NCBI GenBank assembly: GCA_903813345.2
Contig: CAIIXF020000009.1
Coordinates: 8,116,030 to 8,180,029 of the forward strand
DNA: 64,000 bases
Reading direction: 5' to 3'
DNA from: Owenia fusiformis
Taxonomy: Eukaryota; Annelida; Polychaeta; Sabellida; Oweniidae
The position numbers and the translations under genes are program-made. The notes beneath the pieces were generated by a model that did no database searches, was not told where the DNA came from, and was given only the letters and a program-made list of their open reading frames with translations. Below, piece by piece: positions 23,046 through 33,684 of the stretch; the first letter of the stretch is position 1; every line of letters begins with the position of its first letter.

Positions 23046-23900
23046 TACATGATAATTAAAGTATTCGACCATGTCACAATGCTAAATTCTCTCAATTTCT
23101 AATAAATTATTTACCCTCAATTTCAATGAAATTATTTACATAAAATACAATTCGCTCAATTTCTACGAAATTATTTACATAAAATACAATTCATATATAA
23201 CAACTAATCAAAGAAATTGGAACATATATGATCCTACTGCATTTAGATGTTGTGTTATTGAATATCATGTACAGAATATGATACAAATATTTAGGACTTA
23301 CCTTAAACAAGCATACAGATATGTCTAAATCACCAGTTGTTTACTACCATGTTCATAAATGGTCCACACACTTTTTGGAGATTTTTATATGGTAAAAATG
23401 ATGTCAAATTCTATTTTAGGGCATGATGTCATGTATTTTTTAAGAAACTTAGGTCATGAAATGATGATGTCATATACTCTAGATCATTCTAGAAAAAAGG
23501 ATTAACACATTAAACAAAAGATGTTCTAGAATATGAAGGATTAACATTGTGATGACACAATTAAATGTCAATATTCAATTATTACATTAAAATACCATTA
23601 TTGTTGAAATCAAGTATAGTAAGATCAAATGGTCAATTCAATATAGGACTTAAATAAATAAACCTTTTCAACGGTCAATTCAATATATGACTTAAATAAA
23701 TAAACCTTTTCATCTGTACACATATTTAATCCAAAATCCAGTTCTCTTTCCTTTTATGCGAACAGTATTTGTTTGACCAGCTCAATAGGATTATTGATTC
23801 TTTCAATGTTGGGTTAATATTGAAAGTAGAATTGTAAACACTGTTAATGGATTATACCAAATTTAAAATAATATTAAAGGGATTTATTTTGTACTTTACT

Positions 23901-24173
23901 ATTCAGTCCAAGAAATACATTTCTCACCCATTTAAGATAACAATGATGTCATGCGCATCTTATCTCACCCCTTTAAGATAACAATGATGTCATGCGCATC
24001 TTATCTCTCACCCATTTAAGATGAAAGCCCCATCCAATTAATTTATCTCCTAATCCCCATTCAATTAATTTATCTCCTGCTCATCAATATCTCCTGCTCA
24101 TCTTCAGAGATTTTGAAAGCCCCGGGCCCGTGGCGGCCCGTGGCGTTCTGATGCCCTCAGTTTTCTATCTACT
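23901..24173 (-). repeat. Polinton right terminal inverted repeat
   Basis: Inverted copy of the left TIR, with a ~14-bp insertion near the inner edge (between ATTCAGTCC and CTCACCC) and a few substitutions. It ends CTATCTACT next to the AATATT target duplication. Confidence 0.9.
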
Positions 24174-24311
24174 AATATTCCTGGTAAAATAGGTAATACA
24201 ATTCACTTGGACTGACGTAATTCAAAACTTTTTAAATCTAAAATCAAATTGAGAAAAACGAAAGCAAACATGAAAGGGGGGTTCATAGGGGTCTTGGAAA
24301 TCCATAGTACA

Positions 24312-24399
24312 CAGCCCCGAAGCCAGGGGGGTTCGGAGGGTGACTTTGGAATTTTTGAAAAAGTGACCCCCCCCCTGGGAAATCCTGGTTACTGTCCTG
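24312..24399. mobile_element. CAGGCCCGTAGCC MITE, shortened copy
   Basis: CAGCCCCGAAGCCAGGGGGG at the left and CCTGGTTACTGTCCTG at the right. Deleted centre, within the right part of the Mutator-like element. Confidence 0.65.
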
Positions 24400-24493
24400 G
24401 CATATGGCATATAGAGACTAAGCCTACTATGTATATAGAGATCTGGATTACCCCCATAAATGTGGGACTGATTTTTCAAATCACCCCCACAAC

Positions 24494-24654
24494 CAGGCCC
24501 GTAGCCAGAGGGGGAGCTGGGGGAGCGGAGCTCCCCCTCTGGCCAGAGATTCTTTCAAAATGCAGTTTTTCACCATTCTGAGAATTTTTTTCATGATTAT
24601 TAGCCAAAATTGTGAAAAAGCTTCCCCTGCCTGGAAAAAAGCTGGCTACGGGCA
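24494..24654. mobile_element. CAGGCCCGTAGCC MITE, diverged copy
   Basis: CAGGCCCGTAGCCAGAGGGG to GCTGGCTACGGGC. Its inside is GGGGGAGCGGAGCTCCCCCT, a local hairpin. Third insertion of this family in the window. Confidence 0.75.
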
Positions 24655-26519
24655 AGCCCCCGCAACTACTTGTGTATTGAAATCCCAAATTTATGGGGAT
24701 AAGCTGGATCTGCAGTATTCGTTCAAACTGCCTTAAATTTCATAATAGGCTTCTTTAATTCTTTTAAAACATATGTTTATTTAACTTATACGATGTCATA
24801 TACGATAAATGTTGCCCCCTCTTATGCGGCCATACACAATAGATTTTCACCCTCCTCTTATACGATAACCCTATACACCCCCCCCCCATGAAAGCGAAAG
24901 AGAGTAACCGGGCACGAAAAGAAAAATGGAAAAATAAATGCGATGCCTGAATTATCCCACCGTTTGGTAAGTCATGTGAGATATAACTTCAAATACAAAG
25001 AGTAAAGATATATAAAACATCCATGACTTGATATTAAGAGGTAACACGAGGTAACATGCGACAAATAAACATTATATTAAGTCATTAGTCAAGTAGTCGG
25101 GCCCCCGGCTCAGATTTCGAAACGGGATTTTTCTCGCCGATGGATGGACCCAAATAATGCAATGAAATAGGGAGCATATTCGCATATCTGCGACCATTCA
25201 TCTTGTAAGGTGCTACTTTCTATCTCCCTTTTAAATCAGATAAAACACACTGACAATCGATAATCTGCACAGTTAACGATCAAACATTGGGCTTCTTCAT
25301 ACTTCTGCTTTCTGATGAGCCACCTAATCTCTTCACTCACTCGATGTTTATACATCATGTTCCCGGGCCTGTGGGAACGATCATTCTGAACAGTGCGTTA
25401 GTGCGCTAGCGCGTTAGCGCGTAGCGCGTGTTTTCATTATAACCGAGTCCCTCTTTACCTAAAGCTCTGAACTATTCCAAAAGGATAGTAAAGGCTGTGG
25501 ATCCCACAATGTGGTAAACAGACATGTAGTTGACACTTTATAAAGAAATACTGAAGAAAAAAGCAATCAATTTATATAAAAGAGGAATAACACATTCAAA
25601 GACTATATTAAGTAAACAAAAGATAAGTCAATAGAGCAAACCATGAAAATCCAAGTACACAAACACATTCCAAGTGTTTTTGATGGCTAAACCCATAAAC
25701 CTAATCCACTTGGTCCTTAACTGGAATGGAACATTTATTGTATTTCTATATTTGTGAATGCACTGGTATTTCACCTGTGCATATTACATAATTAATGGAA
25801 ATAACTGCACACTGACATGTTCATGCATTCACATGGGAACTTCAATTCTATTATTCAAAGGATCATCAATCAAATTACAACATTCTTTGTAGGATATTTT
25901 GTCAGGTTATGTTATTTATAGATTATTTTTTCTTTTGATTAATTTTTCATCTGTTTGAATTAATAACAGTATTTTAGGTACAAACATTGTGGAGAAAAAA
26001 CCCCAAAATACATGTCTTGTAATTGATCAATTTTGGTGTAATTTGGCAGATTTTTTTGTTTTCTGAACAAAACACAAAACCCATTGAATATGCTTTTCCC
26101 AAGTCTGGGATTTACTCAAAATAAATTCCCAAGTAATATGGGCCTCAAATCTTGTAGTTCTAAATGTGCCCTGACAAGATCAAGTTATTGTCCATACATA
26201 CAATAAATATTTAAGGTATAACAAAGATTTTAGAATCAGAATTAAATCACCTTTAAATTTCATTTTCCTTCAGAAAAGTGCCTTATACAGCTTATATGTC
26301 TCAGAAGAGCCAAATTAACAAGAATCTAATTGACTGAAATCTATGCCAGTGATATGCATTGTTATTATGCCCTATTTGTAAGTTATCTTTCTTTTCTTAT
26401 CATGCATTGTTTTACAAAATGTCAAGTTATCTTGTTCCATTTACATGTAAGATAATAGTGTTGTAATTAACATGGTTTGTGTCAGATAAAGACCCCTTGT
26501 GTTGATGATGATATACTTG

Positions 26520-26645
26520 GGAGAAAGTAAAGATGGAAATGTGAAATTTAGCAATGAAGAGAGGAATTTCAATGAAATAAAGTACACAGGCTTGTAGTGA
26601 ACACTCTAAATTGTACAGAAATGTCAGAAAGTTAAAAACTTTATA
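26520..26645 (+). repeat. GCAAAATAGAGTG family copy 3, diverged
   Basis: Recognisable by AATAAAGTACACAGGC, AACACTCTAAATTGTACAG and AAATGTCAGAAAG. Surrounding 25454-26880 is plain intron. Confidence 0.6.
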
Positions 26646-26880
26646 ACATTTTTTTAGTGAAATCAAGTGGTGGAGCTAAACGAAATTATGGATTTTAAGC
26701 ATGGGATACCATTGCATCTGTTAGATATGTGTACCCCATGCAGCTACCCTGCATCCCCAATAGTTAACTACACCACACTCTGACATTATCAATGATTTCA
26801 GTTTTGAAAAATCTTAATAATCTCGCATGGAACTGGCATTAAGTTTGAATGTAAAATGAAGTAAATTGTAAAAAATGTAG

Positions 26881-27046
26881 TACAGTAAAAGCTGTTTTAG
26901 TGAACACCTGTCTCTAATGGACACCCTTCTTGCCACATACTTAACTGACTTCTGTTTAAATTACCCTCTCTGTATTGAACACCTTCCTATAGTGAACATA
27001 ATTTTTGTGGTTCCATAGGTGTTCAATGTACACAAGTTTCACTGTA
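26881..27046. mobile_element. Pogo-like MITE, complete, TA duplication
   Basis: Between TA dinucleotides, ends CAGTAAAAGCTGTTTTAGTG and CACAAGTTTCACTG, with inner AACACCTGTC / AGGTGTTCAATG arms. 162 bp. Confidence 0.75.
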
Positions 27047-27971
27047 TAATATTTTCTGACTCAATATGCTAGATTAGCCATATTTAAATTCAAAGAGTGT
27101 CAAATACATAATGACAATCAAACATTTGCAAAGGGTACTTGCTTAATGTAACACAGGAAACTTTTGTGTTGTCTACAAGATCTTATTTCAACTTGAGGGT
27201 CCCAATGGGGCTCACTAAAGCTGGGAAATCAAGGGTCATTTCTTAAAAATAACAAGCAACCTCCACCTTTGGGACCCCTTTAACAGTTCAGACCAACATT
27301 ATTGCAATATGCAACCAATGGTATGTGGGAGGGGGTCAGAGATTCGATGCAATGGTATTAACCCCATATAATGTCATCAAGAAAATCTACAGTATCAGTA
27401 TCTATGTGAGTTACCAGATTCAGTGTGAGTTGGCATTCTGTTACTCACACTGAAGCATCATAGAGATCATGAAACCCGTGAAATAAGGTGAAAATTAGTG
27501 ATCCCTGCAAGGAACTGTGTAAACCAGAATAAAACTAATACTCTAAATTTGAGAGAAATACCAGATATCTTAAAATTCATGTGGAAGAAATGGAGAAACT
27601 CTTATCTTAAAGCAAAGTATCCACTTTAAAACCTCAAATATTGTTTACATCAATTCTTCAAATGAAAAGCACAGACAGAAAATGCATTATATTATACACA
27701 TTCAATATGGGACAGTCAAAACAGTTGCAAAATTGTAGAAATTTTGATAGTTGTGCCAAATTTCAGCTTTCTTTCAGCTTTGATATTATGGCAACGGGTG
27801 GCTCATACATTTTTTTAAAATAGTGATAAAGTGGAACATTTACAAAATAAATGTAATGAATATGCTATGCAAGTCAAAACAGAAACAATGGTAACAGAAG
27901 ATTTCATGCATAGTTTGAATAACTCCTCCCCCAGTGACCAAACCATTCTTAAAGTAACATTTGGGTCAAGT

Positions 27972-28444
27972 TTCAAAATGCAAAATAGAGTGAAATCACT
28001 TAAATAAACAAGGAATTAAATACACAGACATGTAAACAATACTCTAAATTGTATAGAAATGCAAGAAAATCAGACACTTCATTCAAAAATTAGAGAGAAA
28101 TTGAGTGAAATAAGCATGAGCAGGTGGACATTTTTATCTTTAACATAACTGCTCTACCAGCTGTTTCTTGAAGACCCTCAAGGGTCACAAAAATCACAAG
28201 TAACAGTCTGTATAGGATCACATTAAAATACTAAGTATCAACTTTTAATTGCTCCCAGGATGTAAATCCCTATTCCAAGATTCCTCCTCTTTCATCCCCA
28301 TTTCACTCCATTTCTCTCTAAAATTTGAATAAAGTGTCTGCATTTTGGGGATTTCTATACAATTTAGAGTGTTGCCCACATGGCTGATTATTTTATTTCT
28401 TGCCAATTCTACATTTTTTCACTCAATTTTGCATTTGAAAATAT
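27972..28444. repeat. Inverted pair of GCAAAATAGAGTG repeats (fold-back unit)
   Basis: Copy 27972-28136 in plus and 28300-28444 in minus orientation face each other, both with their GCAAAATAGAGTG ends outward. The ~160-bp centre is unrelated. Confidence 0.72.
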
Positions 28445-28547
28445 GACCATCAAGACAATTTTCAGAAGGGAACAGATGTGGACCAGGTCTTCTGCACTCT
28501 GCAGGGTCCATTCCTCTGCCAAAAATATAACATTAATGTCAAGTGTC

Positions 28548-28655
28548 TAAAATGCAAAATAAGTGAAATTATCCAAGAAATAAAGTGAGCAGGCATATGA
28601 CATTTTAATTCCAAATAAACACCAAATACAGGTATTTCATTCATTTTAGAAGAAA
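28548..28655 (+). repeat. GCAAAATAGAGTG family copy, 3'-truncated
   Basis: AAAATGCAAAATAAGTGAAA … AAATAAAGTGAGCAGGCATA; ends within the middle of the family sequence. Confidence 0.6.
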
Positions 28656-29545
28656 ACCCATGTTATTTTCAAATATGAAACTTTAAGAGCACACGTTTGT
28701 GAGGACATTAAAGAATTCCAGTATAATTGCAAGAATTCAGAGCATCTTTTGTACTCAAATTAAGGAAGGCAGAATGGAGACAAGATAACTACATAACTTG
28801 GTACTTTGTCATACAACCTAGCAAAAGGGCCCAAAGTTAGTCATCCACCTTAAGAATAAGTTCTTATACTGTAGGAGACAGATGTGACTTCCACTTTAGC
28901 ACTTGACAAATCCCCAGATGAAAAAAAAAGATTGCTGCATATGGCACAACAGGGCACAACATGGCACAACAGAGTGCAACCACTGATTAATCTAATGTTC
29001 AAGGGTGGGCTGTTAATAAAACCAGAACCACCCAGATATAACTTTTCATGGCATGAGCTGGTATCAGAGACAGACATGGGGCGTAATTAGGGAAGTTGCC
29101 CATAATCTTGCACCTTTTCCTCCCACATTATCCATTTATGAGGCTTGGTTATCTCCAGCTTTATCAGTTATCAGAATCTGGTTTTAGAAAGTTGAGAATT
29201 GTTTTTTTCCTCTTGTCTAATCCTTCAAATGCAGGTGGGCCTTTTAAAAAAAGCATGGATTTTTATTTTGAGTATGAATTTTTCCAAAATAATGGATTTC
29301 TATTTTGGGCCTAATTTTTTTCAAAATTAGGAGTCATTTTGAGAAAATGGGACATTCTTTAGAAATGGTACTTTTAGTTTGGTACTGACTGAGGGTTTTG
29401 ATATCAAGAAATGTGGCATGCATGGATCATTAAAGTGGAAATTCATAATTTGAAATATTATCCTTTAGGGAATGAAAACCAGAAAACATTCCATGTGAAA
29501 TTGCAGGTGCATTACTCCAAGAGAAAAATTCCAAGGATGTCATGT

Positions 29546-29931
29546 TTAAAACTGCAAAATAGAGTGAAAAAGAGTGAAATTAACAAGAAATAAAATAAAC
29601 AGACACTCTTAATAGCACTCTTAATTATAAAGAAATGTCAGGTAGTTCATTCAAATTTTAGAGAGAATTAGAGTGAAATAAACAGGAGCACCCAGATGGC
29701 TCCACGAGCCTTGTGATAATCTACCAGAACAACCAGAACATGTACTAAACACTACTGGGATCCAAGGTAATAAAAATGTCACTTTGTTTGTGTTTATTTC
29801 CCATAACAAAAACTTGAATGAAGTAGCAGATTTTCTGACATTTCTATACAATTTAGAGAGTTCTCTTCATGCCTGTATATTTCATTCCTTGCTAATTTCA
29901 CTCTTTTCCACTCTAATTCCAATTTCAAAAC
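29546..29931. repeat. Inverted pair of GCAAAATAGAGTG repeats next to tolloid exon 3
   Basis: Plus copy 29546-29690 and minus copy 29789-29931, outward GCAAAATAGAGTG-type ends, 98-bp centre. It finishes 58 bp from the exon 3 donor, so a hairpin in the pre-mRNA would sit beside the splice site. Confidence 0.75.
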
Positions 29932-29988
29932 GACCCCCCTCTTGACATTTTCATGTGTAACTGACATCAGATAAAGTGTGATAATTAC

Positions 29989-30299
29989 CTGTAAAATTGG
30001 ATTCAATTTCATAAGGGATGACTCCATGGTCCCAAAGTCTTTCTGGCCTAGCTGTTGCTGCTCTCCTTGATCTGCTATGCTCATGTTTATTGGTGTGTCC
30101 ATAATAATCATTAGTGTGTCCATGTTTCTTGTTGGTGTGTCCATGTTTCTCATTGGTGTGTCCATATTGTACCTTGGTGAGTCCATTTTTTGGTTTGGCA
30201 TGTCCGCTATCATCAATATAATATCGGGTGAAGGTAATATCCTTGGGTTGACTAGATTCATCAATTTCTTGCTTATTGGGTTTACTTTTTGCAAGATGC
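29989..30299 (-). CDS. BMP1: Tolloid exon 3: prodomain end, furin site, start of protease
   Basis: In the frame set by exon 2, the exon gives a His-rich stretch with four copies of GHTN spaced eight residues apart. The furin-type site RSRR follows, then [20 protein letters not shown], the start of the mature astacin domain and almost the vertebrate sequence. A longer open frame in another phase overlaps here (174 codons) but makes no recognisable protein. Phase 2 in, phase 1 out (ACA G|GTAATT). Confidence 0.95.
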
Positions 30300-30704
30300 C
30301 TGAAACAAATATTAACATTAGTAAAACAAACAGTTGATAAATATTATGAAGGTTAGGTGATAAAGCCAGATCAGTTTATTGTTTCTACCATTGGCACTGA
30401 AAAATGAGGATCATTTAAAGGAGTAATATGTCCAAATGTTTTCTCTCTTAGTATTACATAAACAGTTAAAGGAGTGGTATTGCATAAACAGTTAAAGGAG
30501 TAATATGTCCAAATGCAATGTTTTCTCTCTTAGAATTGATTAAATAGTCCATAGGGACTGATTTTTCTTTCAGTCATACAAATACATTTTTGTTTTTTAA
30601 AGCTATAAAAATGATAAAAAGAAACCTTCCATTTTACCGATTATTTGGATGTCACTTTCGTTTAAGTTAAAGAGGGTGAACTTTTTAAGCATTGTTTTAC
30701 TTAC

Positions 30705-30981
30705 CTTTTGTGTTCTTTTTTATTTCTCTTTTTATTTCTCCTTTCTTGTTTTCTATTTTTCCTCCATGCCTTTTTCTGAGCTCTTAATTGTTCTTTTATT
30801 TCCTTTCTTTGAGATTTACTCAGTTTTTTGTCGGCTAATTTTAATTTTAACTTATTTTTTAATTGATTATACTCTACAGATTTGTTTATGATATTATGTT
30901 GACTGTTTAGCTGATGTTTCCTGGCAGCAGTTTCCCGTTGATAGTCAATGATTGAAAGAGCTATGTCTCCCATGAACCCCG
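30705..30981 (-). CDS. BMP1: Tolloid exon 2: prodomain with aspartate switch
   Basis: Acceptor TTTCAG and donor AAAAG|GTAAG are clear. The exon encodes AGFMGDIALSIIDY, where the Asp of FMGD is expected to cap the active-site zinc in the zymogen (known for astacins). A very basic, Lys/Arg-rich stretch of about 80 residues follows, likely helical and coiled. It is much richer in Lys than the vertebrate prodomain. Phase 1 in, phase 2 out. Confidence 0.93.
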
Positions 30982-31360
30982 CTGAAACAGAAAGAGGTGT
31001 GGTTAGCAATGAGCCTTAAAGAGAATGCAATATAAATTTACCTATCAGATAATACTACAAGAGACATGGCTTGCAATGAGCCTTTAAGATAATACAATAT
31101 ACAATATGCAAGACTTTAAGAGAATGAAATATACATTTATCTATCACCTTTCTAAAAGAGGCATGGTTAACAGTGAACAATTTACAGTACTAGATATGCA
31201 TGGAGCTTTAAGAAAAAGAAATGTGTATTTATCACATTACTCATAAAAATGCATTACTCTAGATAGGACAGACAACAAGTAGGCATAAATGTTACTAAAT
31301 GTGGATAGATCAACATAGCTTCATTTACACCTAATGTATTAGACTCAGGCCCTCATGTTT

Positions 31361-31860
31361 TTTTTTTTTTATTTATTTATTTATTTCATATAATACATAC
31401 AATAGTTAACAATGAAGTGGGTGACACAAAATTTGTGTATATTCCCACAGATGGAGTGAGTAAAATACAAGTATGTTACATTATGCAGTTTGGGGATCTG
31501 CCGTGGCATGCCCTCGACAAAAAATATAATATGTGCCATCAAATTGCCCAAGGAAGGAATTAAAGTTGCAATAAATATTTCTTGGTTTGTTTTTTCATGA
31601 AAATGGTACTTTTGATGGATTGAATGTGCGGGGGTAGTTGGTTCCAAATATCAGGTATAGAATACGCTAACATTGATTTTCCATAGTTAGTGCGGGTTTT
31701 TGGCTTGTCATAAGATTTCTTATTTCTTGTGTTGTAATTGTGTCTATTCTCAACTGTTTTGAAAAAAGATGGAAATATTTGTTTGTAATTATCCTTGTCG
31801 TTGATCCATTTAAACATAAAAATATATCTCTGCTGCTTATTTATTTCAAATATGTTCAAT
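31361..31860 (-). pseudogene. 3' end of a non-LTR retrotransposon (LINE, RT C-terminal fragment)
   Basis: A minus-strand open frame (31560-31859) encodes YNTRNKKSYDKPKTRTNYGK followed by SMLAYSIPDIWNQLPPHIQS and a KKYLL end. This is the characteristic C-terminal tail of jockey/CR1-type LINE ORF2 proteins ('YNTR…P..RT.YGK.S….GP..WN.LP'). Downstream is ~200 bp of 3' UTR and an (AAAT)n/poly-A tail at 31359-31386. The reverse transcriptase core is missing: a 5'-truncated dead copy in tolloid intron 1. Confidence 0.85.
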
Positions 31861-32361
31861 ATTTTTAAGTCTATAGATGGGGCTATATATGAGGATATAA
31901 AGTATTACATGTGTGTTTTTACTAGAAATAAGTTAAACATTTAGAGTCTTAAAAATACATTACAACCATCACAAGGGTGGCTAGATAAGCTAAGGACAAT
32001 TTTGACACATACACATTTAAATGTTTGTAACTTATTGCTTATCTCTTGTACATATAAATTATGTGGTTGCAGACAGCCTTTAAGAAACCAAAATCTAGGA
32101 TACACACATGTGTTTTGCAGATGGCCCAAGAAGAGGATTTAAAAGATAAAGGTTTTACCACAGCTGATTTCATTATCAACCAAAACAATAAAACATGGAC
32201 ATAACTTTGAGATAAATGTTTTTTTAAAGTTGTTGGGTGGGAAAAAAGCTCAGTGACTGGTTGATAAGATAATGGAAAGCCTATGAGCAGATGAGTAGTA
32301 TGAGGCATTACCTGAAATGTACCTTTTCAATGTATGAATAGCACTTTATCTAATGATTACT

Positions 32362-32532
32362 CCAGTTAAACCTGTCTGGAACACATTTGGTATTTCTAAA
32401 AAGTGTTCCACTTTGGAGGTGTTCCATTTACATAGGTTCATTAACATTAAGTCAATTGGTCTTTGGACCCTGAAAGTGATCCACTAACAGAGGTGTTCTA
32501 CTTCTAGAGATGTTCCACTTTACAGGTTTCAT
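32362..32532. mobile_element. Pogo-like MITE (GTTCCACTT family), second copy
   Basis: CAGTTAAACCTGTCTGGAAC to TGTTCCACTTTACAGGTTTC. About 80% similar by eye to 3538-3714. Confidence 0.7.
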
Positions 32533-32713
32533 CTTACTATCTTCTGGTATTAGGGTACTTGAATATGTGTGAGAGGCAAATTGAAACTTTCCAAATATGA
32601 TGAATCTGATCAATTTGTAAAATTGAAACTGCATATCAGATAAGAAATGTGAAATGGGTCATCTGAGATGCCCCCATTATAAAACTTTCTCTCATGTCAC
32701 CATCATTAAAATA

Positions 32714-33116
32714 TGAAATTCTCTTGAAATTTGAATTAAGTGTTTGATTATCTGACATTTTTATACAATTTAGAGTGTTGCCTACATGTACATGTACTTT
32801 ATTCTTTGTTTATTCCTCTTGTTTCCACTGTATTTTGCATTTTAAAACACAACCCACCATGACATGGCAGGGGAATCAGGTCATATGAGAAGGCCAACTG
32901 ATACTCTAGGCCTAATTGCCTTGATTTCAGGAGAATCTGGAAACCAGATAACAAATATGTCATGGTGATATTATTTAAAAATGCAAAATAGTGTGAAAAA
33001 GAGTGATAAAACCAAGGAACAAAAATACAGGCATTTAGTCAACACTCTAAATTATTCAGAAGTGCCAAAAAGTCATGCCCTTCATTCAAATTTTAGAGAG
33101 AAATGAGACAAATAAT
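32714..33116. repeat. Divergent pair of GCAAAATAGAGTG repeats
   Basis: Minus copy 32714-32847 and plus copy 32973-33116 have their GCAAAATA ends adjacent and facing inward, the opposite arrangement to the pairs at 27972 and 29546. Confidence 0.68.
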
Positions 33117-33406
33117 CAGGGCCAGTTGAATGTTTTTAGGCAGGGCCCATGGTATCAGCATACTCTGAATCTTTCCTTTCATCAGCTGATCTGCCAACCC
33201 ACTCATTTAGTGTGAATATGGGCCCCAGTGGCAATATCATTGTTGCCCTGTACATCCTGTACTCAGGAGGGGGTCATCTCATAAAAGAGGTCATGCAGGG
33301 GGGTGCTGTTACTAGGGGAGTCCTATAGAAAGGGGTCGTATCATATGGGAGTGTCACTGTACAGAGAGGAGGGTTACATCAAGGGTCCCTGGAGAGGGAG
33401 TTATCA

Positions 33407-33665
33407 TATGTGCAGGCCTGTCAACTGTCCCGCAATTTGCATATTTGTCATGCATTTGCTGAAGAATTTGAAGTCACCCAGTTAATTTGCGCATGTTAAT
33501 TGGAAATTTTCGTTTGGCAAAGGTGCTCAAACTTTGGCCAAAGGTGTTTAAAAGTTGGTCAAAGGTGTTCAAAATTTGGACAAAAGTGTTCAGATTTTGA
33601 CTTAGGTGTCCAACATTTGTAAGTCACTCATATTAAGTGGTCCCGAGTTGACAGCCCTGTATGTG
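33407..33665. mobile_element. CAGGCCTGTCAACT MITE with 6-bp TSD
   Basis: TIRs CAGGCCTGTCAACTGTCCCG and GGTCCCGAGTTGACAGCCCT, flanked by TATGTG on both sides. The inside holds four degenerate copies of AAAGGTGTTCAAA. 247 bp. Confidence 0.82.
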
Positions 33666-33684
33666 GGAAGGGTTCTCAGCAGAC

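Larger units (their letters stand above)
16204..24179. mobile_element. Maverick/Polinton, 7964 bp, polymerase-less, with 6-bp TSD
   Basis: The element spans 16210-24173. It begins AGTAGATAG and ends CTATCTACT, the AG…CT termini usual for Polintons. It is flanked by AATATT on both sides (16204-16209, 24174-24179). Terminal inverted repeats of ~260-273 bp match closely and include two tandem ~48-bp units. Seven minus-strand genes are packed between 16560 and 22333 with gaps of a few to ~100 bases. Integrase, packaging ATPase, protease and both jelly-roll capsid proteins are present; protein-primed polymerase B is not. It lies in tolloid intron 3 inside an older DNA transposon. No frameshift or stop is visible in any gene, suggesting recent insertion or retained function. 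Confidence 0.93.
15630..25453. mobile_element. Mutator-like (by TSD) DNA transposon, split by the Polinton
   Basis: TIRs starting GGTTATAATGAAAACACGCG occur at 15639 and, inverted, up to 25444. The exact 9-bp target duplication GAGTCCCTC lies outside at 15630-15638 and 25445-25453. The TIR continues as a run of CGCG-rich words (CGCTACGCGCTAACGCGC) for ~45 bp. Without the Polinton the element would be 1.84 kb. It contains no transposase frame, so it is non-autonomous. The 9-bp TSD suggests the Mutator superfamily, but the ends alone cannot prove it. Confidence 0.85.

Noticed and set aside
22334-24173. Hidden or frameshifted DNA polymerase B
   Set aside because: No open frame longer than about 60 codons and no polymerase motif recognisable; a third of the stretch is satellite.
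29794-30318. 174-codon minus-strand frame with MDTP repeats
   Set aside because: Overlaps tolloid exon 3 in a different phase; the phase set by the neighbouring exons gives the conserved [17 protein letters not shown] sequence.
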